Assembly (NCBI GenBank): GCA_902364065.1
Contig: CABJCJ010000015.1
Location: 1 to 63,148 of the forward strand
Length of the DNA: 63,148 bases
Source: Veillonellaceae bacterium SB90
Lineage (GTDB): Bacteria; Bacillota; Negativicutes; Selenomonadales; Selenomonadaceae
Direction of reading: 5' to 3'
Translations under genes and position numbers: made by a program
Notes under the pieces: model-generated
Seen by the model: only the letters and a program-made list of their open reading frames with translations
What the model was told of the DNA's origin: nothing
The model's database searches: none
Part shown: positions 35,857 through 44,495 of the stretch, one piece after another
Position numbering within the stretch: position 1 is the first letter of the stretch
How the letters are laid out: the number at the start of each line of letters is the position of its first letter

Positions 35857-35864
35857 GTCCAAAC

Positions 35865-36971
35865 TTAAATCACCACATTCTTTGTTACGATGAGCGGATA
35901 ATTCTGAGCGCCCTTGAGCCACTTCTCTTTGGTGATCACCACGTTCTTATCGCAGATGACGTTCTCCAGCAGAGAGTCTTCCTTGATATCGCATTTCTGC
36001 ATGATGATCGAATTCTTGATCTTGACTCCTTTCTCGACGGTGACGCCGCGGAACAGGATGCTGTTCTCGACCTCGCCGCGAATGATGCAGCCATTGGCGA
36101 TCAGGGAATTCTTGACCACGGCCGAATCCTTGTACTGGACCGGGACCTCATCCTTGACCTTCGTGTAAATCGAATTATCGCCCATGAAGAGCTCCTCCCA
36201 GGTGGAAGGATTCAGCACATCCATATTCGCCTTGTAGAACGAGGCCGTGGAATCGACATGTGCCACATAGCCATCGTGCTCGTAGCCATAGATGTTGTAC
36301 TCCTTGGCCCGGCGGATGATGCCGTCGAGCAGCAGGTCCTGCCCGCCATGCTCGTATGTGTAGCGGATCATCTCGACGAAGATGCGTTTCTCCATCAGGA
36401 AAACATTCATCGCGACCTTGGAACCATCATAGACGGCCGGTTTCTCCGCAATATCCTCGACGAGTCCGTTCTCCGCCGTCTCGATAACCACATTGTGACC
36501 GGTGGACTCCTGCGATGCGGTGTAATAGACCATCGTGATATCTGCGTTCGTATTCTGATGGAAGCGCAGGAGTTCATTGAAATCCATGTTGTAGACGAAG
36601 CTGCCGCCCGTCAGCAGGACGTATTTCTGGGAACTGTGCTCGAAGAAATCGAGATTGTAGTAGAAGTTCTTGAGATCTCCCTGGCGTTTCATCTCCTCGC
36701 TCTGCGGCGACGGCAGATAAAACAGGCCATCGTGACGGCGTGCCAGATCCCAATCCTTACCGGAACGCAGGTGATCGAGAACGGAACGCGGCTTGGCCGG
36801 CAGCATGACGCCCACATTCTGGATGCCCGAATTGACCATGCTCGACAGCGTGAAGTCCATCAGGCGATAGCGGCCGGCAAAAGGCAGGGACTCAACGGCG
36901 CGGCGCTCTGTGAGCTCACGGATCATACCATTATCTTCCTGGAGATTGATGATTCCCATTACTGTTTTCAA
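35865..36971 (-). CDS. glgD: Glucose-1-phosphate adenylyltransferase regulatory-type subunit GlgD
   Basis: This 368-residue protein is of the GlgD type found in Firmicutes, pairing with GlgC to make ADP-glucose. It starts MKTVMGIINLQEDNGMIREL and lacks the GG-x-G-x-R nucleotide loop of GlgC near the N-terminus. That agrees with GlgD being the less active, regulatory partner. The RYRLMDFTLSSMVNSGIQNVG segment and C-terminal left-handed beta-helix repeats (NSLIANGCIIRGEVENSILF, VKIKNSIIMQKCDI) are present. It lies 59 bases downstream of glgC. Confidence 0.94.
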   Translation of the reverse strand: MKTVMGIINLQEDNGMIRELTERRAVESLPFAGRYRLMDFTLSSMVNSGIQNVGVMLPAKPRSVLDHLRSGKDWDLARRHDGLFYLPSPQSEEMKRQGDLKNFYYNLDFFEHSSQKYVLLTGGSFVYNMDFNELLRFHQNTNADITMVYYTASQESTGHNVVIETAENGLVEDIAEKPAVYDGSKVAMNVFLMEKRIFVEMIRYTYEHGGQDLLLDGIIRRAKEYNIYGYEHDGYVAHVDSTASFYKANMDVLNPSTWEELFMGDNSIYTKVKDEVPVQYKDSAVVKNSLIANGCIIRGEVENSILFRGVTVEKGVKIKNSIIMQKCDIKEDSLLENVICDKNVVITKEKWLKGAQNYPLIVTKNVVI

Positions 36972-37030
36972 TTTTATTCACTCCGATCCTATTGATGTGT
37001 TGTAGGGTTGCGTTAAAGGATCAGTCCGCA

Positions 37031-38185
37031 TCAGCCGGCCTGTTTGCTGCCAGCTTCTGCCAATACAGTCTCGCCCGAAGCGACTACCGTAATCGCGCCC
37101 TTCTCGCCCGTAACTTTTGCACCTTCTCCGATCTCGCAGTTCTGTGCGACGATGGCATAATCGACCACAGCATTGTCACGGATGACCGTCGACGGCATGA
37201 TGACCGAATTGCGAATCTTGGCACCCTTGCCGATGCGCACCCCCGGGAAAATGACCGAATTCTCAACATCGCCGAGCACCATCGAACCTTCGCTGACCAT
37301 CGAGCGCTTGATGCTGGCATTCGGGCCTACATAATGCGGCGGCATCGAGGGATTCGATGAATAGATTTTCCAATCGCCATTGAGTTCAAACGGCGGCTCA
37401 TCCTGCAGCAGGTCCATGTTGGCCTGCCAGAGGCTTTCGATTGTGCCGACATCCTTCCAATAACCATCGAATGCGTAAGAATACAGGCGTGCCTTGTCGG
37501 CGAGCATCTTCGGGATGATGTTCTTGCCGAAGTCGTGGCTCGACGTCTCGTCCTTGGCATCCTCTTCGAGGTACTTCTTGAGGAAGTCCTTGTTGAAAAT
37601 GTAGATGCCCATCGAGGCCAGGTTGCTCTTCGGCTTGGCCGGCTTCTCTTCGAATTCCACGATGCGGCCCGTCTTGTCCGTGTTCATGATGCCGAAGCGC
37701 GAAGCCTCCTCCCAGGGAACTTCGATGACGCCAATCGTCGCTTCTGCCTTGTTCGTCTTGTGTGCATCGAGCATCCACGAATAGTCCATCGTGTAGATAT
37801 GGTCGCCCGAAAGAATCAGTACGTACTCCGGGTCAGCCAGATCGATGAAGTTGAGGTTCTGATAGATGGCATCTGCCGTGCCGCGATACCAGTCAGCGCC
37901 CTTCTCGCGTGCATACGGCGGCAGGATGAAAACGCCGCCCTCTTTCTTATCGAGGTCCCAGGCGCTGCCCGATGCCAGATAATTGTGGAGTTCCAGCGGG
38001 CGGTACTGCGTCAATACACCGACCTTGTCGATGCCGGAATTGGCACAGTTGCTCAGTGGAAAGTCGATGATGCGGTACTTGCCGCCGAACGGCACGGCCG
38101 GCTTGGCGATTTTCTTCGTCAAAGCCCCGAGCCGGCTGCCCTGCCCGCCGGCGAGTATCATTGCTAAGCACTCTGTCTTTCTCAT
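37031..38185 (-). CDS. glgC: Glucose-1-phosphate adenylyltransferase GlgC
   Basis: This 384-residue enzyme makes ADP-glucose from ATP and glucose-1-phosphate and is the committed step of glycogen synthesis. It has the nucleotide loop [21 protein letters not shown] (in part), the segment [37 protein letters not shown] with the metal-binding Asp, and [15 protein letters not shown]-terminal beta-helix follows. ATG 38185 follows AAGGGGGA; the upstream extension of the frame lies in the promoter region. It is the first gene of the glg operon and is likely controlled at a palindrome over its promoter. Confidence 0.96.
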   Translation of the reverse strand: MRKTECLAMILAGGQGSRLGALTKKIAKPAVPFGGKYRIIDFPLSNCANSGIDKVGVLTQYRPLELHNYLASGSAWDLDKKEGGVFILPPYAREKGADWYRGTADAIYQNLNFIDLADPEYVLILSGDHIYTMDYSWMLDAHKTNKAEATIGVIEVPWEEASRFGIMNTDKTGRIVEFEEKPAKPKSNLASMGIYIFNKDFLKKYLEEDAKDETSSHDFGKNIIPKMLADKARLYSYAFDGYWKDVGTIESLWQANMDLLQDEPPFELNGDWKIYSSNPSMPPHYVGPNASIKRSMVSEGSMVLGDVENSVIFPGVRIGKGAKIRNSVIMPSTVIRDNAVVDYAIVAQNCEIGEGAKVTGEKGAITVVASGETVLAEAGSKQAG

Positions 38186-38255
38186 AAAAAGTCCCCCTTG
38201 GATATCTCTGGACAGTGGCGTCTTCCCCTTACATGACGTCCTGCCTGATATATTT

Positions 38256-38280
38256 ATCATAACAGAAAACATTCTGTTAA
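38256..38280 (-). promoter_or_regulatory. glg operon promoter with overlapping palindromic operator
   Basis: A reverse-strand extended -10 (TGTTATGAT, 38264-38256) overlaps a perfect palindrome: TAACAGAA at 38260-38267, 4-base centre, TTCTGTTA at 38272-38279. An alternative reading uses TTAACA (38280-38275) as -35 with ATAAAT 17 bases on. Either way the palindrome occupies the promoter, the expected place for a repressor site. Confidence 0.5.
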
Positions 38281-38717
38281 TTTACGTGCATACAGCTCCC
38301 CCAGGCCCGCTCCTGCTCCTTCGCTGAGTGAAACGGCCCGTTGCTGTCGGGATAAAACCAAACTTTATAAAAAGAAAACCAAAGATATAACCACAACGAA
38401 CCATTGCGAACACGATTCCTCACGAACTTCAAAATCTATGTTCGGATTGAAATCCTGCGTACTGGATTTTATAATACATGGATTCGATAAATATTCTGAA
38501 ACTCCTCCATGGATTTGATTTTTTTATTATTTTTTTTGCAAAATCCTTCCTTATGCCATTCAAGAACAAAAAAATAGGAGTTCCTGTCTATTCCTTGTCT
38601 GACAAGAGCTCCGAGGATATCCATTTTAATTATACAGTATACGATTTCTGTATTATCCGATAAAAATTGATTATTTTATTATAACGAATCGTTATGTTTG
38701 TTATGTTCGCTTTTTTC
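38281..38717. other. AT-rich intergenic region with no supported gene
   Basis: No ORF here has a ribosome-binding site or family resemblance. It holds an orphan forward promoter (38447-38475), T-rich tracts at about 38518-38540, and a palindrome, ATAACGA-A-TCGTTAT, at 38681-38695 that follows the amidase gene and may help end its transcript. Confidence 0.55.
38447..38475 (+). promoter_or_regulatory. Orphan forward promoter with inverted repeat
   Basis: TTGAAA (38447-38452) and TATAAT (38470-38475) are 17 bases apart. AAATCC (38451-38456) and GGATTT (38465-38470) form an inverted repeat over it. No gene on this strand follows before the reverse-strand amidase. Confidence 0.5.
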
Positions 38718-39323
38718 TCATCCACGAGCGTAAATGCGTGCGGCTCCCGCGATGAGATCCGGCAGCATATCATAAAGATTCTGTCCGGGACAGGCTGTCG
38801 CATTGAAATCGCGGTGCCCGAAAATCGTGCTGCTATCAGGATTCAGTCCGTAATAACGGCACAACGCCGCCAGAAGGCGTTTGGCTGAAGCAATCTGTGC
38901 ATCTTCAGGCATATAATCTTCAAAATTCCCGACCACATTGACGCCGACCGTATGCGAATTCTCGCCATAGCAGTGCGCCCCCACCGTATCCATGGGACGT
39001 CCTGCCTCAATCGTGCCGTCCTTGCGGATCACGAAGTGATAGCCGATGCCGGCCCAGCCATTCTGCAGATGCCATCTGTGAATCGTTTCAGCCGAAACAT
39101 CGGCATTCGTGTTGCCGACATGGTGTACGATGATGGCATCCGTCACCCGCCGGTTGGAAAGCGAACGGAAGTTCAGGTAAGTCTGCCGCACCGTCACGCC
39201 CGGCAGATCACCGCTGCCATCCTGCCAGGCAGCCTCAGCCAGTTCCCGTCCGAAAAGTCCCGGTGCCAGGGCCAGCCCAGCCCCGACACAACATATATTC
39301 TTGATAAAATCTCTGCGCTTCAT
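38718..39323 (-). CDS. Tat-exported N-acetylmuramoyl-L-alanine amidase (amidase_2/PGRP type)
   Basis: This 201-residue zinc amidase cleaves the bond between muramic acid and the peptide in peptidoglycan. It begins MKRRDFIKNICCVGAGLALAPG, a twin-arginine signal (RRDFIK then a hydrophobic stretch). The mature domain has the zinc ligands AIIVHHVGN (His), TIFGHRDFN (His) and ATACPG (Cys), plus IGYHFVIRKDGTIEAGRP. Export by Tat places it in the periplasm. The ribosome-binding site is weak (GGGATGACTCG before ATG). It forms a single-gene unit, and the complete catalytic set suggests an active cell-wall hydrolase. Confidence 0.9.
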   Translation of the reverse strand: MKRRDFIKNICCVGAGLALAPGLFGRELAEAAWQDGSGDLPGVTVRQTYLNFRSLSNRRVTDAIIVHHVGNTNADVSAETIHRWHLQNGWAGIGYHFVIRKDGTIEAGRPMDTVGAHCYGENSHTVGVNVVGNFEDYMPEDAQIASAKRLLAALCRYYGLNPDSSTIFGHRDFNATACPGQNLYDMLPDLIAGAARIYARG

Positions 39324-39465
39324 CGAGTCATCCCATTCTTTTACAAAACCGTTTTATTTTATCGCGTTTATCTGAAAATCAGGAGAAAAAATCCTGCATT
39401 ACGTCGAATTAAGTCGATTCACCAAAAACTAAACAAGATAAAAGATTGTTTTTGATTTGTTCATA

Positions 39466-39494
39466 TTGTATTTCTGCCTGTTCTGACCTATAAT
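39466..39494 (+). promoter_or_regulatory. Sigma-70 promoter of the second DeoR regulator
   Basis: TTGTAT (39466-39471) and TATAAT (39489-39494) are exactly 17 bases apart. The transcript would carry a leader of about 147 bases. Confidence 0.7.
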
Positions 39495-39500
39495 AAAAGT

Positions 39501-39647
39501 AGAACATGCTCTATGACGCGCCGGTTGCAGCGCATCCCTCCCGCCCGGCGGGAGAATAACAGAAAAGGAGGACGTCGCGGGAAAACATGCAGCCTTGCCA
39601 GCTGGCAGTCAAACGGCCAGTCACAAGTTTTCCCGGACGGAAGCATC
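39501..39647 (+). promoter_or_regulatory. Structured leader of the DeoR gene
   Basis: The leader can form a hairpin CTCCCGC-CCG-GCGGGAG (about 39537-39555) and a long-range pair CGGGAAAAC (39578-39586) with GTTTTCCCG (39627-39635) enclosing a TGCCAGCTGGCA palindrome. A strong AAAAGGAGG (39563-39571) sits between them without a convincing ORF. No known riboswitch class was recognised. Confidence 0.35.
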
Positions 39648-40403
39648 ATGCTCGGTTTGGAACGCAGACAAAAAATCATGGAGCTCCTGCGGCGCGAACG
39701 CAAGGTCTATGTCGCAGAACTCGCCAAACTCTTTCACGTCACGGAGGAAACCATCCGGCGTGACCTCGAGAAACTCGAAAACCAGGATCTCCTGAGACGC
39801 AGTTACGGCGGCGCCGTCCTTTCGGAAAGTACCAGCGAAGACCTCTCCTACACGCGCCGCAGCGCCATCAATAGCGAGAGCAAGCTGTGCATCGCCGACA
39901 AGGCCGTCGAGCTCATCCATGACGGCGACACCATCATGATGGATTCGAGCACGACCTGCCAGGCCCTGCTGCAGCAGCTCAAAGGGCAGCGCAGCATCAC
40001 CGTCATCACCAACTCCATCCGCCTCATGAACGATTTCATGAACAGCGGCTTCCAGATGATCTGCACGGGCGGCAAGATGCGCGAGAGTTCCTGTGCCCTG
40101 ACAGGTTCCACGGCCTATCAGACGCTGCACAACTACTTCGTCGACTACGCCTTCATCAGCTGCAAGGGCATCGATATGGACAAAGGCGTCATGGAATCGA
40201 ATGAGAGCGAGAGCAAGATCAAAGAAATCATGATGGAACAGGCACGCAAGACCGTCCTGCTCGTCGACCACTCAAAATTCAACAAGACGGCTTTCGTCAA
40301 ATGCGATGACTTCTCCCATATCCACTGTGTCGTCACCGACGAAGAACCCTCGCGCGAATGGCAGGATTTCTTCCTCGAGCGCCATATCCGCCTGATTGAC
40401 TGA
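39648..40403 (+). CDS. DeoR-family regulator, probable rhamnose-operon repressor
   Basis: This 251-residue protein has a DeoR winged HTH (ERRQKIMELLRRERKVYVAE, then FHVTEETIRRDLEKLENQDLLRRSYGG). Its sensor domain has DTIMMDSSTTCQALLQQL, ITVITNSIRLMNDF, YAFISCKGID and LLVDHSKFNKTAF. The D-S-S-T-T loop is the family's sugar-phosphate site and is intact, unlike in the DeoR protein at 15432. ATG 39648 follows GGACGGAAG and the HTH begins right after. It is convergent with rhaM and next to the rhamnose genes; control of that operon in response to a rhamnose-derived phosphate is inferred from position. Confidence 0.86.
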   Translation: MLGLERRQKIMELLRRERKVYVAELAKLFHVTEETIRRDLEKLENQDLLRRSYGGAVLSESTSEDLSYTRRSAINSESKLCIADKAVELIHDGDTIMMDSSTTCQALLQQLKGQRSITVITNSIRLMNDFMNSGFQMICTGGKMRESSCALTGSTAYQTLHNYFVDYAFISCKGIDMDKGVMESNESESKIKEIMMEQARKTVLLVDHSKFNKTAFVKCDDFSHIHCVVTDEEPSREWQDFFLERHIRLID

Positions 40404-40413
40404 ACGCAAAAAG

Positions 40414-40464
40414 AAGATCGGTCATCAACCAACAAGCTCCGTTGGCTGATGACCGATCTTTTTT
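40414..40464. terminator. Bidirectional terminator between the DeoR gene and rhaM
   Basis: A 14-bp stem (AAGATCGGTCATCA at 40414-40427 with its complement at 40447-40460), with further CCAAC/GTTGG pairing inside, is followed by six T residues on the forward strand. Confidence 0.88.
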
Positions 40465-40479
40465 ATGGCAGTCCCTGGG

Positions 40480-40797
40480 TCAGGGCAGGAAAAAGACCTG
40501 CTGCATCTTCGGCTGCGCGCCGGTCTTTGGATCCATCTCCATGACCATGACATCCTTCATGTACTCATTCCACTTGTCGACGACGGGGCTCTCCGCCTGA
40601 TATTTCTCCGCGTAAGCCACGCCCTTCTCGCATTCGAAATAGCCGAAGAGCTCATTGCCGACATTCCAGATCGTGTAATTCGAGATACCCGCTTCCTTCA
40701 GGACCTGCTTCATCTCCGGCCAGATATGTGCATGGCGATATTTGTACTCTTCGAGTTTGCCATCCTTGACCGTGGCTTTCCAAGCAAAACGTTCCAT
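40480..40797 (-). CDS. rhaM: L-rhamnose mutarotase
   Basis: This 105-residue enzyme interconverts the alpha and beta anomers of L-rhamnose so that the isomerase receives its substrate. The family signature is clear: LEEYKYRHAHIWPEMKQVL with the catalytic His, then GISNYTIWNVGNELFGYFEC and a Trp/Met-rich end. Length is typical. ATG 40797 follows CAGGAGG. It is the last gene of the rha cluster and is separated from the transporter gene by a terminator-like hairpin, so it may be expressed at a lower level. Confidence 0.95.
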   Translation of the reverse strand: MERFAWKATVKDGKLEEYKYRHAHIWPEMKQVLKEAGISNYTIWNVGNELFGYFECEKGVAYAEKYQAESPVVDKWNEYMKDVMVMEMDPKTGAQPKMQQVFFLP

Positions 40798-40850
40798 TGT
40801 AAAGACCTCCTGTTATATGGACCGTATCCGGCCCTGCCTGTCTCTGCCCT

Positions 40851-40877
40851 GAAAAGAGGAGCCGCGAAGGCTCCTCT
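40851..40877 (-). terminator. Intrinsic terminator after the rha transporter gene
   Basis: A 9-bp stem AGAGGAGCC/GGCTCCTCT (40855-40877) is followed by TTTTC on the reverse strand, between the MFS gene and rhaM. Confidence 0.7.
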
Positions 40878-40911
40878 CCTGCAGGCAGATTGTATTTGTC
40901 CCCTCTTGAAC

Positions 40912-42255
40912 TCAGGCCGTATGTTTCGTGGCATTCTGTTCATTCGGCTCAACGAACCAGCCGTCTTTATCGATCTCATTGCCATAGCGTTTTTCCGTGA
41001 TTTCATCGAGCGTCAGGCCGCGGGCATCCGAACCGAAGAACGTGCCGGCAATCCAGCTGACGAAGACAAAACCGATCATGATGATGGCTGCAATCTGGAA
41101 CCCAACCGTTTCCATGAGGATCGGGACGAGGAAGCCCCAGATGGCGGCCGAGAAACGCGTCACGAAGAACGTGAAGCCCTGTGCCGTCGCACGATAGCGA
41201 ACCGGGAAGAGCTCCGAGCTCCAAAGCTGATAGAACTGCTGCTGCATAGAGAAGCCCCAGACAATCGTGAAGAAGAAGAGCATCCACATCTGCAGCATAT
41301 CGGCCGGCAGTGCCCATACGAACCAGCTGATGACACCGAGGCCGGAGAAAATACCGAAAATCTTGCGGCGATTGAATTTATCGCCCGTGTACATGAAGAT
41401 GAACGTCGTCAGGATGCAGACGGCGAAGTTCAGTGCCGTCAGGAACAGGGACATCGCGTTGGAGAGCTTGCCGACATGCTCGTAGACGTACGGCATGAAG
41501 AAACCGTTCGTGCTGGCTGCCAGATTCCAGAGCGTGTAAACAGCGCAGAGCATGACAACCGTCTTGAGGCAGGTACCATGAAGGATATCGGCATAATGGA
41601 CCTTGCGGACCTTGACGCCCTGTGCCTCAAGAGCCTTTTCGCGCTCATGCGCTTCCGTCCACTCCGAGGACTCCGGCATCTTCAGGCGCTGATACCAGAT
41701 CCAGGCTGCCACGACAATCAGATGCGCGAAGATGATGCGGTTGCCGAGCAGGCCGAACATGGAGTTGAGCGGGATGGATGCGAGGAAGACGACGACAGGG
41801 CCGAGCATCCAGGCCACCTGTGCGGAACCGCAGTGCTTGGCGCGATCTTTCGATGGTGCTTCCTCAGCGATGAACGTCCAGGAAGCGACGACATCGGCAC
41901 CGACCATGAGGCCGACGATGACGTAGCCGAGCAGGAACATCGGATAGTTCGTAGCCAGGCAGATCATGAGCACGCCGATCATGTAAAAGAGCAGGGCGTA
42001 ATTGTAAACGAACTTGCGGCCATACTTATCGCAGATCTTGCCGCCGATCAGGGCACCGATGGCCGCGCCGCCGGTGTTCGACGACAGGGCCGCCAGAAGG
42101 CCCATCTGCACGCTGCTCATGCCCAGATAATCCTGCCACATCGAAAGGCCGGAAGCACCGGCCACAATGGAACCAGCATCGATGTAACTAATGAGTCCGG
42201 CAATCAAGGTTTTCTTCCATGCTGACATATGGTAATCAATCTTGACTCCCAACAT
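40912..42255 (-). CDS. MFS sugar-porter-like transporter in the rhamnose operon
   Basis: This 447-residue, 12-segment transporter begins MLGVKIDYHMSAWKKTLIAG. It has the sugar-porter-like loop ALIGGKICDKYGRKFVYNYA (about residues 63-82) and a second-half loop FMYTGDKFNRRKIFG. An ETVGF segment and a Met-rich loop lie near the C-terminus. It is most likely the uptake system for L-rhamnose or a rhamnoside, judged from its place between rhaD and rhaM; it is not of the RhaT type. ATG 42255 follows AGGAGGGG; the upstream open frame overlaps rhaD. Confidence 0.85.
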   Translation of the reverse strand: MLGVKIDYHMSAWKKTLIAGLISYIDAGSIVAGASGLSMWQDYLGMSSVQMGLLAALSSNTGGAAIGALIGGKICDKYGRKFVYNYALLFYMIGVLMICLATNYPMFLLGYVIVGLMVGADVVASWTFIAEEAPSKDRAKHCGSAQVAWMLGPVVVFLASIPLNSMFGLLGNRIIFAHLIVVAAWIWYQRLKMPESSEWTEAHEREKALEAQGVKVRKVHYADILHGTCLKTVVMLCAVYTLWNLAASTNGFFMPYVYEHVGKLSNAMSLFLTALNFAVCILTTFIFMYTGDKFNRRKIFGIFSGLGVISWFVWALPADMLQMWMLFFFTIVWGFSMQQQFYQLWSSELFPVRYRATAQGFTFFVTRFSAAIWGFLVPILMETVGFQIAAIIMIGFVFVSWIAGTFFGSDARGLTLDEITEKRYGNEIDKDGWFVEPNEQNATKHTA

Positions 42256-42313
42256 GATAAATCCCCTCCTAAAATGCGATGAATCCCGGATTGATATCGG
42301 TCGGATATACGGG

Positions 42314-43132
42314 TCAGTCCAGGAGATCCGTATTGAGATCAATCTTGAAGTCCCGTGCGAGATCCAAGAAGCCCTGGCGCGGGATGGTCTGTTTCTTGCC
42401 ACCCATCGAGAGCACCTTCACGCAGATTTCGGAAGCCTTCTCGACGGTATCCATGAGGCCGAAGGCCTCGTCGAAGTCATCGCCGCAGACGAACAGGCCG
42501 TGATGAGCCCAGACGATGACGCGATACTTTTCCATGAGTTTGACCGAAGCATCGGCAATCTCCTTGCCGCCCGGAACCATCCACGGTACGACGCCGATGC
42601 CTTCCGGGAAGATGACGGGGTCTTCGGTTGCCATCTCCCAGAGCTCACGCGTGAACTCCTTGTCCTTGAGCGGCAGCACGAAGGTCAGCGCGATGAGATT
42701 CGTCGGGTGCGCATGGTAGATGATGCGGTTCCGGCCGTTCGTCATCTTTTTCTTGAGCTCATGCGCCGCAAGATGTGTCGGCAGCTCGCTCGTCGGGCGT
42801 CCGCCGTTGACGAGGCCCCAGACGATGCCGTACTTCTCGCCCTTTTCATCGATTTTGATGAGTGCCACATTCTCCTCGGGAGCCAGCGCGACATTGCGCA
42901 TGTACTTGCCGCTGCCCGTGACGAGGAAGTATTCACCGGCCAGCCCCGGCACGGTGTTGCCGATGGGCTGCCATTCCCTGACCTCATGCAGCGACTCCCT
43001 GACGGCTTCGACTTCCTCGGGTTTGACGCGGTACGTCAGGTTGCCGCCATTGCGCTCATGCCAGCCCTTCTGAAAAGCATCAGCTGTCAGGCGCTTGAAG
43101 CCCTCCATGAAATTTGATTCCAGAATGTCCAT
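42314..43132 (-). CDS. rhaD: Rhamnulose-1-phosphate aldolase
   Basis: This 272-residue class II aldolase splits L-rhamnulose-1-phosphate into dihydroxyacetone phosphate and L-lactaldehyde. It has HERNGGNLTYRV, GSGKYMRNVA and the zinc-binding IIYHAHPTN and VWAHHGLFVCG segments with paired His residues, which place it in the RhaD/AraD aldolase-epimerase family. The length matches RhaD. It lies between rhaA and the transporter gene on one strand. Confidence 0.95.
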   Translation of the reverse strand: MDILESNFMEGFKRLTADAFQKGWHERNGGNLTYRVKPEEVEAVRESLHEVREWQPIGNTVPGLAGEYFLVTGSGKYMRNVALAPEENVALIKIDEKGEKYGIVWGLVNGGRPTSELPTHLAAHELKKKMTNGRNRIIYHAHPTNLIALTFVLPLKDKEFTRELWEMATEDPVIFPEGIGVVPWMVPGGKEIADASVKLMEKYRVIVWAHHGLFVCGDDFDEAFGLMDTVEKASEICVKVLSMGGKKQTIPRQGFLDLARDFKIDLNTDLLD

Positions 43133-43174
43133 GTTGATTACCTCACTTGTGATTGCTAAGGATTGCCAAGATCT

Positions 43175-44410
43175 TTATCTCTTGAAAAGAACGTCTTTCT
43201 CATATTCCTTGACGATCGGGTACCACTTGCCATCTGCCGGCACATCGTTGCGCTGGCAGAACTCAGCCCAGACATCGCCGAACGGCAGCGTCTTGATTTC
43301 CTCGAGGCCCTGCAGGACTCTCGTGAAGTCAGCTGCATCCTGTGCGGCCTTGAGTTCCTTGTTCGGCGTCAAGAGGCCGTAAAGCAGGGCCTTCTGCATG
43401 TTGCGCATGCCGATGACCCAGGCTGCGATGCGGTTGATGCTGGCATCGAAGAAATCGAGGCCGATGAAGACCTTGTCGAGGGCATTGCAGCGCACGAGCT
43501 CCGTCGCCAGTTCCTTGAGCTCGTCGTCGAGCTTGATGACGTGGTCGCTGTCCCAGCGCACCGGACGGCTGACGTGCAGGGCCAGGCTGTCGTTGAAGAG
43601 CAGCATCGAGGAAATCTTGTCGGAGACAACCTCGGTCGGATGATAATGGCCCGTATCGAGCAGGCACATGAGTCCGTTCTTCGCGGCGTAATTCATGTAG
43701 AATTCATGGGAACCAACCGTGTAGGACTCAACGCCGATGCCGAAGACCTTACCCTCGACGGAATCCGCGATATTCTTGCGGTCATACTTGACGGACAGGA
43801 TCTCATCAAGCGATTCCTTGAGGCGCGCACGCGGTCCGATGCGGTCAGCCGGCACATCCTTCATACCATCGGGGATCCAGATGTTGTCGAGCGCCGTGAT
43901 GCCGAGTTCCTCGCCGAAGTAATTGGCGATCTTGCGGCAGGCCTTGCCATGGGCAATCCAGAAATCGCGGATGTCCTTATCCGGGCTTGAGAGCGTCAGA
44001 TTGTCCTTGACATTCTTGTGGCTGAAGAACGTCGGGTTGAAGTCGAGGCCGATGCCCTCTTCCTTTGCAAAGTCGACCCATGCCTTGAAATGTTTCGGCT
44101 CGATCTTGTCGCGGTCGACCTTCTCATCCGTGATGCGGTACGAAGCGTGCAGGTTGAGCTTATGCTTGCCCGGGATTAGTGAATAAGCCTTGCGGATGTC
44201 CGCCATGAGCTCTTCCGGATTGCGCGCACGGCCCGGATAATTGCCCGTCGTGGCAATGCCGCCCGTCAGGGCATCCGAGTCAAAGCCCAGCACATCATCG
44301 CCCTGCCAGCAGTGCATCGAGATGCGCACACCCTGCAGCTTTTTCAGTGCCGCTTCCACATCAACGCCGATGGCTGCGTACGCTTCCTTTGCTTCTTCAT
44401 ATCTCGACAT
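43175..44410 (-). CDS. rhaA: L-rhamnose isomerase
   Basis: This 411-residue metal-dependent isomerase converts L-rhamnose to L-rhamnulose. It begins [22 protein letters not shown]. The family stretches are [44 protein letters not shown] and [13 protein letters not shown], which include the metal-binding Glu/Asp/His positions. ATG 44410 follows GGGAGG; the extra upstream residues are not family-like. It is the second gene of the rha operon. Confidence 0.96.
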   Translation of the reverse strand: MSRYEEAKEAYAAIGVDVEAALKKLQGVRISMHCWQGDDVLGFDSDALTGGIATTGNYPGRARNPEELMADIRKAYSLIPGKHKLNLHASYRITDEKVDRDKIEPKHFKAWVDFAKEEGIGLDFNPTFFSHKNVKDNLTLSSPDKDIRDFWIAHGKACRKIANYFGEELGITALDNIWIPDGMKDVPADRIGPRARLKESLDEILSVKYDRKNIADSVEGKVFGIGVESYTVGSHEFYMNYAAKNGLMCLLDTGHYHPTEVVSDKISSMLLFNDSLALHVSRPVRWDSDHVIKLDDELKELATELVRCNALDKVFIGLDFFDASINRIAAWVIGMRNMQKALLYGLLTPNKELKAAQDAADFTRVLQGLEEIKTLPFGDVWAEFCQRNDVPADGKWYPIVKEYEKDVLFKR

Positions 44411-44495
44411 AATGATAACCTCCCATAATTCCTGTTCTGTTTCATTCATTCTGTCAGTTCATTTGCTTTACAAGATTCTGATTTTTTAAGGTATC

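Noticed and set aside
38478..38663. A 61-codon forward ORF in the glgC-amidase gap
   Set aside because: Its ATG is only three bases after the -10 box of the orphan promoter, so it lies upstream of the expected transcript start, and it has no ribosome-binding site. Composition is AT-rich, non-coding in character.
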